This document shows positions 1-5,270 of a stretch of 6,171 nucleotides of DNA, in pieces. A program made the position numbers and the translations under genes. The stretch spans positions 1 through 6,171 of the forward strand of contig JAFYOF010000052.1 in the NCBI GenBank assembly GCA_017560305.1. The letters are read 5' to 3'. Below the pieces are notes generated by a model, which saw only the letters and a list, made by a program, of their open reading frames with translations, made no database searches and was not told the origin of the DNA. Each line of letters opens with the position of its first letter. The stretch's first letter is position 1. This DNA comes from Alistipes sp. (GTDB taxonomy: Bacteria > Bacteroidota > Bacteroidia > Bacteroidales > Rikenellaceae).

Positions 1-765
1 ATGTATAACCTAGATGTGGTAATTGCTGTCGGCTATCGAGTGAACAGCTATGAGGCAACGCAGTTTCGCATTTGGTCAACTCAGATTTTGAAAGAATACT
101 TAACCAAGGGTTTTGTACTAGATGATGAACGACTGAAGGGGAAGAATGTCTTTGGTGCAGATTACTTCGATGATTTGCTTGACCGCATTCGTGAGATTCG
201 CCTTTCGGAGCGTCGTTACTATCAGAAAATTACGGATATTTACAGCGAATGTAGCGCAGACTACGACAAGGATAGCGAAACTACCAAACTATTCTTCAAG
301 ACGGTGCAGAATATGATGCACTATGCCGTAATGAAACAGACAGCTGCGGAAATCATCTATGACCGTGCTGATGCAGAACGCCCTCATATGGGACTTACCA
401 CTTGGAAGAATGCTCCTGATGGACGAGTTATAAAGTCAGACGTTACAGTGGCAAAGAACTACTTGAGCGAAAAAGAAGTTGATGCATTAAATAGATTGAG
501 CAGTGCCTTCATTGACATTGCTGAGCAACGTGCACAAGACCATATTTTGATGACAATGACCGATTGGAGGGATTTTCTTGGTAGGTATATGGAACTAAAC
601 AACAGAGCTTTGCTTCCCTATGCTGGGCGTATCACACACGAACAGGCTGAAGAAAAGGCTTTGACGGAGTATGAGAAGTTCAGAGTGATACAAGATAGAG
701 AAATTATGAGCGACTTCGACCGTCAATTGAAATCACTATTTGATGGTAATGAGCCTGGCCTATGA
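1..765 (+). CDS. rhuM: RhuM-family protein, 5'-partial (C-terminal three quarters)
   Basis: The frame is open from the first base of the window to TGA at 763-765 (254 residues). The opening residues, YNLDVVIAVGYRV, then TQFRIWSTQ-LKEYL and KGFVLDDERLKG, match the conserved core of the RhuM family (named after a Salmonella pathogenicity-island gene). From memory, full-length members are about 330-345 residues and have roughly 90 residues before this core. The ATG at base 1 is therefore probably an internal methionine and the gene starts upstream of the window. The rest is charged and helix-rich, with no signal peptide or membrane segment. The biochemical role of RhuM proteins is unsettled; they often occur in accessory regions, including beside restriction-modification genes. 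Base composition is moderate, unlike the AT-rich genes downstream. The family call is confident; the function is not known. A true 5' truncation cannot be excluded from this window. Confidence 0.85.
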   Translation: MYNLDVVIAVGYRVNSYEATQFRIWSTQILKEYLTKGFVLDDERLKGKNVFGADYFDDLLDRIREIRLSERRYYQKITDIYSECSADYDKDSETTKLFFKTVQNMMHYAVMKQTAAEIIYDRADAERPHMGLTTWKNAPDGRVIKSDVTVAKNYLSEKEVDALNRLSSAFIDIAEQRAQDHILMTMTDWRDFLGRYMELNNRALLPYAGRITHEQAEEKALTEYEKFRVIQDREIMSDFDRQLKSLFDGNEPGL

Positions 766-835
766 TCACTTTAACCGATTGATTAGATTGTAGCTTGAGA
801 AAGAAAAAATATTAAGTATAAGGCATATAACACAT

Positions 836-1417
836 ATGGAACTTAAGATTACAGATGCCACAGAAAATTTTAGGACATGGCTAGAAAAGAGTTATATTGA
901 TATTGAATTAAAAAATGAATTGTCAAATGCATCAATATTGATAGTGCCGTTTGAAAATTTAAGAGATTCAATCGGCCCTGTTTTTCCGACTGGTACAGAT
1001 TATTTATTGCAGTATTTCCAAAAGCGCTTGCCTCAGGAGATAAGCATTGATATTTGTATTTCTGATAGTGATTATCAAACCTTTGAATTTAATAATCATT
1101 ATAGAAGAATTGGCAAGTTTGTAATCAAGTCTGTCGCTATACCTGTTTTTGTAAGCATTATATCATCATACATATATGATAAATATATAAAATCAGATGA
1201 ATCAAAACCTCTGATACAAGTTATAGATAACTCTTCTAACACGACTACCATAAACCATATAGGAACATTAACGGAGAAACAGTACTTAGAACCAACTCAT
1301 ATTGATTTCTCGGTTACAGTAGACTCTATAGATGGAACATCAAAGACAATTGAGTATGAGGGGCCAGCAACGGAGATTGAAACTGTTTTGAAAGCTTTGA
1401 AGGAGTATGAAGAATGA
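836..1417 (+). CDS. Small single-membrane-segment protein of unknown function (first gene of a two-gene cassette)
   Basis: This gene encodes 193 residues that I do not recognise as a named family. Three parts can be seen. Residues 1-92 form a soluble N-terminal region with a hydrophobic strand followed by a conserved-looking loop (ASILIVPFENLRD, then GPVFPTGTDYLLQYF). Residues 95-114 (FVIKSVAIPVFVSIISSYIY) are the only plausible membrane segment. Residues 120-193 form a polar tail with an Asn/Thr-rich linker, then beta-like strands and an IEYEGPATE motif before a final helix. There is no N-terminal signal peptide. The start at 836 is the first ATG after an A-rich leader and has no clear Shine-Dalgarno sequence. 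The 3' end overlaps the next gene by 11 nt, so the two are almost certainly co-translated. Codon use is strikingly AT-rich. A membrane-anchored sensor, effector or immunity partner is possible, but this is inference from layout only. Confidence 0.75.
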   Translation: MELKITDATENFRTWLEKSYIDIELKNELSNASILIVPFENLRDSIGPVFPTGTDYLLQYFQKRLPQEISIDICISDSDYQTFEFNNHYRRIGKFVIKSVAIPVFVSIISSYIYDKYIKSDESKPLIQVIDNSSNTTTINHIGTLTEKQYLEPTHIDFSVTVDSIDGTSKTIEYEGPATEIETVLKALKEYEE

Positions 1418-2213
1418 AGAAATCATTGATAAACTTAACACACTTCCTGAACAAAGTTTCCCATTATGCAATTTTATCGATGAATTGCAACTGATAAAGG
1501 CAGAATATGTCAGACAAGATTTACAAGATGCAGCAAAACAAATATGGATTTATCAAACAATCGTTAAAATCCACTATCTGTATGTAGAAGCATTTGATCT
1601 TTTAAAAAATAAAGAACATTATAAAGGTTGGTGTAAGTTAGAAGAAATTGAAATACAGTTGGGCTTTCTAAAAAATCATTATCAATACGACCAGAATAGT
1701 TTCTGCTTACATCAAATTGAAAAAACAGTAAAGAATTTGCAAGTAATTTTTCCATATAGATTGTTTGCTAGTTCAGAAATGCTTATCCAAGAAGAAAAAT
1801 GTAGTATTTGTAATCAAGTTGTATCAATAAGAAAATCATGTGGACACATTATTGGAGAGGTATATAATGGGGAAATGTGCCACAGAATAGTTACTAAGGG
1901 GAAACTTCTTGGGATTTCTGTAGTTCCTAATCCAGAGCATAAATATGCCGTATTGTTTTTGTCTGACAAAAATGGTAAGACACAAGATGACCATTATGAT
2001 TACCATGTGATAGATACCTTATTTGAGAAGCTAGATAACTCTTATGATGATTGGGACTTAAAAGTATATCAGTACACAATTACAAAGAATCACTATGGTA
2101 ATATAAGGAGAAACGATTTATGTGTTTGTGGATCGGGTAAAAAATTCAAAGAATGTTGTGCTTTAAATATCGGTAAGAAATATCCTCATTATAAGTTCGT
2201 ATTACATCGTTGA
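1407..2213 (+). CDS. SEC-C motif protein with an additional Cys/His cluster (second gene of the cassette)
   Basis: The protein has 268 residues. The C-terminus carries a clear SEC-C zinc-binding motif at residues 234-251 (RRNDLCVCGSGKKFKECC), with ligands C239, C241, C250 and C251. This is the motif known from the SecA C-terminus and from many stand-alone proteins, where it binds zinc and partner proteins. A second likely metal site lies at residues 132-158: CSIC, then SCGH, then GEMC (C132, C135, C145, H147, C158). The N-terminal 120 residues look all-helical; residues 170-230 look mixed alpha/beta. No membrane segment, nuclease motif or NTPase motif is visible. The chosen ATG at 1407 keeps the full frame. 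It overlaps the previous gene by 11 nt, and an AAGGAG at 1400-1405 lies only one base upstream, too close to be a normal ribosome site, which suggests translational coupling. The gene is very AT-rich. The SEC-C call is firm; the biological role is unknown. Confidence 0.82.
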   Translation: MKNEEIIDKLNTLPEQSFPLCNFIDELQLIKAEYVRQDLQDAAKQIWIYQTIVKIHYLYVEAFDLLKNKEHYKGWCKLEEIEIQLGFLKNHYQYDQNSFCLHQIEKTVKNLQVIFPYRLFASSEMLIQEEKCSICNQVVSIRKSCGHIIGEVYNGEMCHRIVTKGKLLGISVVPNPEHKYAVLFLSDKNGKTQDDHYDYHVIDTLFEKLDNSYDDWDLKVYQYTITKNHYGNIRRNDLCVCGSGKKFKECCALNIGKKYPHYKFVLHR

Positions 2214-2216
2214 AAT

Positions 2217-2254
2217 AAATGGTACAGGAGGGCAATAAACCCTCCTGTTCATTT
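2217..2254. terminator. Hairpin terminator between convergent genes
   Basis: A perfect 9-bp stem, ACAGGAGGG (2224-2232) with CCCTCCTGT (2240-2248), encloses a 7-nt loop CAATAAA. It extends outward through a small internal mismatch to a further 5-bp stem (AAATG 2217-2221 with CATTT 2250-2254). It begins 4 nt after the stop of the SEC-C gene and ends 13 nt before the stop of the convergent minus-strand gene, so it can serve both directions. The T tract is short on both sides, so intrinsic strength is uncertain. Confidence 0.75.
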
Positions 2255-2267
2255 AAGTAGCAATCAT

Positions 2268-2702
2268 CTACACATCAACATCTTTCAGCGGAGCTCCGTA
2301 GTTGCAGTGGTAGCCCATAAAGCCGCGTTTGATGCAGGGGAGGTTGAGCGTCTGGTAATACTTGTAGTCGTCATCCTCGGTGCAGAGGTGTTTATACCCA
2401 TAGCGGGGCATATACTCCTTGAAGAATCGCACAAGGTCTTTGAGAAGCTCGAAACGGTTCTCTCTCAGTTCATCGTGAAACTCGCAACGGGCGATGATGA
2501 TACTCCAGTCGGGGTAGTTGCCTACGCCTTCGCTGTACTCCCAGAATCGGAGATAGATATCCAAACTTCCCCTGTGAATACTGATGCAGATGCCATTTTC
2601 GTTCCACATAACACTGCACGCATTTCTGTAACCATATCTCTCGCATAGGTAGAGATTGAAGTCACTAATCAGATCATTGTAATTAGCTTTGTAGTCGTTC
2701 AT
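2268..2702 (-). CDS. Hypothetical protein (144 aa) downstream of the relaxase
   Basis: I do not recognise this protein. It is soluble, acidic to neutral and rich in aromatic residues, with a run of Tyr and Trp through the middle (SLDIYLRFWEYSEGVGNYPD at 46-65, then WSIIIARCEF). A likely amphipathic helix follows at 80-97, and the C-terminus has KYYQTLNLPCIKRGFMGYHC at residues 114-133. No signal peptide or membrane segment is seen. It starts 34 bp after the relaxase stop on the same strand, across a very AT-rich spacer with no terminator, so it is probably the last gene of the mobilization operon. The start ATG at 2700-2702 has an AT-rich upstream sequence. The opposite strand has an open frame at 2307-2648, but the minus-strand product has the more protein-like composition and fits the operon. 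It could be a mobilization accessory, an element-maintenance protein or a passenger gene. Confidence 0.65.
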   Translation of the reverse strand: MNDYKANYNDLISDFNLYLCERYGYRNACSVMWNENGICISIHRGSLDIYLRFWEYSEGVGNYPDWSIIIARCEFHDELRENRFELLKDLVRFFKEYMPRYGYKHLCTEDDDYKYYQTLNLPCIKRGFMGYHCNYGAPLKDVDV

Positions 2703-2736
2703 AACAATAAAATTTTAATAGTTTAACAATAATTTA

Positions 2737-3690
2737 TCACAATCTGAATCCACGCTTGCGCTGTGGCTTCTTTTTCTTTTTCACATATTGCTTTGCCAAC
2801 ATCTCCTCTTCGGGATCTGTGGCAGGGGCGTTGGTTAGGTCGAGCAAACTCGCACCGAGGCTACTCTCTTCGTGTGGCTCTTGGCGAACTACCTCTTGGC
2901 GAGGCTCCTCGCGTTGCTGGGTAGGAGTGCTGCTGCGTCTTGTCCAGATACCTGCATCAAAGGCGTTCTCTTCTAGTCGGCTTGCGATATTGACAAAGCT
3001 AAATTCACGGTCAATCTTGGAGCCGCTGAATGTAAAGCCCTCGCATTTGAACTTCACACCCTCAGCATCGCCCGTTCTGCGATTCAACTTAAACTCGGTG
3101 TCAATCTTATACCTACGCAATGCTCGTCTCAGTTCGCTCCAACTTGTGGCGTTGGGGACTTCTTGCCGCAAGGCGAGATATATAAAGTGTTTCACCTTGT
3201 CGAATTTGCGAAGTCGGTGGAACTTGATATTCTCCTTACCCTCGGAGAAGTGCAGTTGGTAGCGAGCCGTCAGCATCTTGCATACCTTCTCGTTTCGGAA
3301 GCGGTCGTTCTTGTCGCTTATCGTTCGCCCATCATTATCCACTCTGTTATAGACGATGTGACAATGTGGATGGTCGCGGTCGATGTGTCGGGCAATGATA
3401 AATTGAGTGTTCTTGATACCCATCAACTTCATATAATCGTGAGCAATTTTGAGCATCAGTTTATCATCGGTTGCGAGCCTTGCTGCATCCTCTGCCGAGA
3501 AGTTCAGCGATATGTGGCCAACGGTGTTTTTGACCTTCTCGCTGAGTAGTGTTTGCAACTCAAATTGCTCTGCCATTTCCGAGGGTGAACCATCGACTCC
3601 GACCGCTTCCAATAGGCGCGATTTTTCTTCTTTCAACACATAGTTCACGCACCCACTGAACGATGTACCTTTTGTAACTTTACCTATCAT
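2737..3690 (-). CDS. Relaxase / mobilization nuclease (MOBP-like, HUH family)
   Basis: The protein should nick one strand at the element's oriT, stay covalently attached through a tyrosine and pilot the strand into a recipient. The N-terminal domain (about 1-160) carries the expected motifs: MIGKVTKGTSFSGCVNYVL with a candidate catalytic Tyr17, VGHISLNFS with His59, and the metal-binding histidine triad HIDRDHPHCHIVYNRV (H102, H107, H109, H111). Residues 160-245 form a second conserved-looking region with an RRTGDAEGVKFKCEGFTFSGSK-type stretch (205-226). The C-terminus (about 250-317) is low-complexity and charged, ending in a strongly basic tail (KKKKKPQRKRGFRL) that could bind DNA or the coupling protein. 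At 317 residues it is a short relaxase with no primase or helicase extension. The ATG at 3690 overlaps the mobC stop by 11 nt, fixing the start and implying translational coupling. No mating-pair genes are present, so it probably depends on a helper element. Confidence 0.93.
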   Translation of the reverse strand: MIGKVTKGTSFSGCVNYVLKEEKSRLLEAVGVDGSPSEMAEQFELQTLLSEKVKNTVGHISLNFSAEDAARLATDDKLMLKIAHDYMKLMGIKNTQFIIARHIDRDHPHCHIVYNRVDNDGRTISDKNDRFRNEKVCKMLTARYQLHFSEGKENIKFHRLRKFDKVKHFIYLALRQEVPNATSWSELRRALRRYKIDTEFKLNRRTGDAEGVKFKCEGFTFSGSKIDREFSFVNIASRLEENAFDAGIWTRRSSTPTQQREEPRQEVVRQEPHEESSLGASLLDLTNAPATDPEEEMLAKQYVKKKKKPQRKRGFRL

Positions 3691-3988
3691 CTTTTATCCG
3701 TTTTATCAGTTGTGAAATCTTCAATGCTGTGGCTTGGCATTCGTCACGCACTCGGAAAAATCCTTGCTTGTTCGCTTGCTTTGCCAGCTGATTCAGGTTG
3801 GTACTTTCACCTATCAATTTTCTTATGATGTCGAGATGATCGCGAGTGATTCGCTCACGCACTGTACCTTGTTCAATAAGTGATCGCACTACTTCACTTT
3901 GACTCCGTTTACTTCGTCTGCTCAGTGCTCGCAGCCATCCATATTGTTCATCCGAAAGTCGGATTGTGACTGTATTTTTCTTTTCCAT
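3680..3988 (-). CDS. mobC: MobC-like relaxosome accessory protein
   Basis: This 102-residue basic protein probably binds the oriT region and helps the relaxase open or position on DNA. The N-terminus looks like a ribbon-helix-helix domain: strand TVTIRLS (6-12), a helix around 13-27 and a second helix around 29-40 (SQSEVVRSLIEQG). The C-terminal half holds the pattern typical of MobC proteins, IGESTNLNQLAKQANKQG at 59-76, followed by an amphipathic basic helix to the end. Length is usual for the family. It lies immediately upstream of, and overlaps by 11 nt, the relaxase gene. Its 173-bp upstream region contains the inverted repeats proposed as oriT, the normal position for a mobC-oriT arrangement; autoregulation by binding there is plausible but not shown. 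The start ATG at 3986-3988 follows an A-rich leader with no Shine-Dalgarno sequence. Confidence 0.88.
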   Translation of the reverse strand: MEKKNTVTIRLSDEQYGWLRALSRRSKRSQSEVVRSLIEQGTVRERITRDHLDIIRKLIGESTNLNQLAKQANKQGFFRVRDECQATALKISQLIKRIKDDR

Positions 3989-4032
3989 TTTGTACTTGGT
4001 TTTTGAGTTAATTTTGTGACCATCGGGAGCAT

Positions 4033-4053
4033 CTCATCTGCCTTTCAGATGAG
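4033..4053. repeat. Short perfect hairpin upstream of mobC
   Basis: CTCATCTG (4033-4040) and CAGATGAG (4046-4053) form a perfect 8-bp stem with loop CCTTT. The right arm is also part of the left arm of the longer inverted repeat at 4043-4103, so the two structures cannot form at once on one strand. It may be part of oriT, a MobC operator or an RNA leader hairpin of mobC. Confidence 0.6.
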
Positions 4054-4103
4054 CAAGTTGTCGGTAAAATGTAATACGCCGACATAAACTTGCTTAACTG
4101 AAA
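4043..4103. other. Candidate oriT: long imperfect inverted repeat upstream of mobC
   Basis: The left arm (4043-4064) reads TTTCAG-ATG-AGCAAGTT-GTCGG. The reverse complement of the right arm (4079-4103) reads TTTCAG-TTA-AGCAAGTT-TAT-GTCGG. The arms match at 19 positions, with a 3-nt mismatch block and a 3-nt insertion, around a 14-nt AT-rich spacer (4065-4078). It lies in the gene-free stretch between the primase-like gene and mobC. In many mobilizable plasmids and elements oriT is found next to mobC and the relaxase and contains an imperfect inverted repeat beside nic. I see no recognisable nic consensus, so the nick position is not called. An operator for MobC or a transcript-leader structure are alternatives. 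Confidence 0.5.
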
Positions 4104-4161
4104 ATAGATAGATTTCATCCTTTTAAGTTAAAGTCTGAAATTCCCTCTTTTCTGTTGAATT

Positions 4162-5190
4162 TCAAGAGTGTTTCTCAATGCTTATAACCTCTAAATCGAG
4201 GGTTGAAATAAGCGTTTCGAGGTGCGGATTTTTAGCAATCATTCGACTTAAAACAGACTCTTTTGTCTCAGCTTTTAAGAGGTAATCCGCAATGTCGTAT
4301 CCTGCATTTCGCTCCTCATCGGTGGCGTTATTCTCCATAAAATCGAAGAGAGAAACCTCTATTCCGAGTCGCTGCATCATCTCCATTTTACCCCTCCAAT
4401 AGTCGGTTGCTCCGAGGTCGGGAAAGAGTAAAACCTGACGATTTCTAAGCACGCTCATAGCCTCCCGATTGAACGCTCCGTTCTTTCCGCCCGTTGCTAA
4501 CCATAGGTATTGCGGTAGAAAATGTGAGGCTATCAAAGCACTCTTTTCGCTCTCTACGAGTGCCACTGTTCGGTGGCTGTCGGAGGGTAAAAGATGTTCT
4601 CCGAACAAGCATTGCCGCAAGTGAAATTTCTCCTTTTTCAAGAGCGAATGAACCCACGTAATATAGTTGTGTGGCTCCTTGATTCTTCGCCCATTTTCGG
4701 GGTTGTAGAGCATTACTTTTCCTGTGCGTATTCTGCCCGAAATATCGACTTGCCAAAAGACCGTTGCACCTGTCCAATGCTTCGATGAGCCGACATTGTA
4801 ACGTTGCATCAATTCGCTCGCCGATGATCTCCCGATATTGGTTTTGAGAAATTGATAAAGATTGTTCTTCTCATAGTGATTCATCGAGAACTGCATCATC
4901 TTCGGCTCTATGAATGATGGCGGTGGTGGCTCAACTTTGATGGGGTTTGACACTGGGCGATACTCATCATTCAGTCGCTCCTTTACATCGGGATTCTCCT
5001 CGAAGTACATCCTCGGTGTGTAGTTGTAGCCACATTTCTGTTCGTGGTTGCAGCGTCCTACATAGTCGGGGAAGCGTATCTGCTTGTCGGTGTCTATGTA
5101 TCGTGCGAAACAACTTTTGCGGTGGCAGTTGGGGCATATGTGCCGCGTGCTGACACCCTTGTATGGTTCTAATATGAATCTGTATGCCAT
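4162..5190 (-). CDS. DUF6371-type zinc-finger / Toprim-like (primase-like) protein
   Basis: This 342-residue protein resembles the DUF6371 proteins of Bacteroidota mobile elements and phages and probably takes part in priming or replicating element DNA. The N-terminal 60 residues form a zinc-ribbon-like region: CPNC (C19, C22), C27, then RCNHEQKCGY (C47, C53), comparable to the zinc domains that precede primase cores. A proline-rich linker follows (around 80-97). The C-terminal half has Toprim-like features: VALVESEKSALIAS with Glu213, LATGGKNGAF (231-240) and VLLFPDLGATDYW with Asp258. A classical Toprim has DxD at the last position; here it is D-L-G, so catalysis is uncertain. It follows the DUF3987 gene on the same strand, separated by an 80-bp spacer that contains a large inverted repeat. 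The start at 5188-5190 puts the zinc region intact at the N-terminus. DUF assignment is from memory of the family pattern. Confidence 0.82.
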   Translation of the reverse strand: MAYRFILEPYKGVSTRHICPNCHRKSCFARYIDTDKQIRFPDYVGRCNHEQKCGYNYTPRMYFEENPDVKERLNDEYRPVSNPIKVEPPPPSFIEPKMMQFSMNHYEKNNLYQFLKTNIGRSSASELMQRYNVGSSKHWTGATVFWQVDISGRIRTGKVMLYNPENGRRIKEPHNYITWVHSLLKKEKFHLRQCLFGEHLLPSDSHRTVALVESEKSALIASHFLPQYLWLATGGKNGAFNREAMSVLRNRQVLLFPDLGATDYWRGKMEMMQRLGIEVSLFDFMENNATDEERNAGYDIADYLLKAETKESVLSRMIAKNPHLETLISTLDLEVISIEKHS

Positions 5191-5205
5191 AGATTTTCTG
5201 TTTTG

Positions 5206-5269
5206 TTGTTACTATCCACATTTTCGCAACTTCACAAAACCGTAGGTTGCAAAATGTGGATAGTAACAA
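5206..5269. repeat. 64-nt near-perfect inverted repeat with DnaA-box-like arms
   Basis: The left arm 5206-5230 and right arm 5246-5269 pair over 24 bp with a single extra C in the left arm (5225, within TTTTCGCAAC) and enclose a 15-nt loop. Each arm contains CTATCCACA (left 5212-5220; right the complement, TGTGGATAG, at 5254-5262), which differs from the DnaA box TTATCCACA only at the first base. The repeat begins right after the DUF3987 stop codon (two bases apart) and ends 15 nt before the DUF6371-type start. It could be a replication origin or initiator site, a protein operator, or a strong RNA hairpin that uncouples the two genes. Confidence 0.8.
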
Positions 5270-5270
5270 G

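Noticed and set aside
1..765. Reading the first ATG as the true start of the RhuM-family gene
   Set aside because: The protein would begin inside the conserved YNLDV-VGYRV core and lack about 90 residues found in full-length relatives, so the start most likely lies upstream of the window.
766..835. Promoter for the two-gene cassette in the spacer after RhuM
   Set aside because: The spacer is AT-rich with only a weak TAGATTG-like match and no convincing upstream element; read-through from RhuM is equally possible.
1564..1755. 63-codon minus-strand frame inside the SEC-C gene
   Set aside because: It is a short antisense frame in AT-rich coding sequence, where such frames are expected.
2307..2648. 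113-codon plus-strand open frame opposite the 144-aa gene
   Set aside because: It is antisense to a gene that fits the minus-strand operon, and its Val/Ala-rich product looks like the complement of another coding frame.
2756..3643. Several plus-strand open frames opposite the relaxase gene
   Set aside because: They lie antisense to a clear HUH relaxase, and their Ser/Leu/Arg-rich products are typical of non-coding frames.
4066..4073. Bacteroidota-type -7 box (TACATTTT on the minus strand, near TAnnTTTG) upstream of mobC
   Set aside because: There is no TTTG-like -33 element at the expected distance, and the match lies in the AT-rich spacer of the inverted repeat, so it is not called as a promoter.
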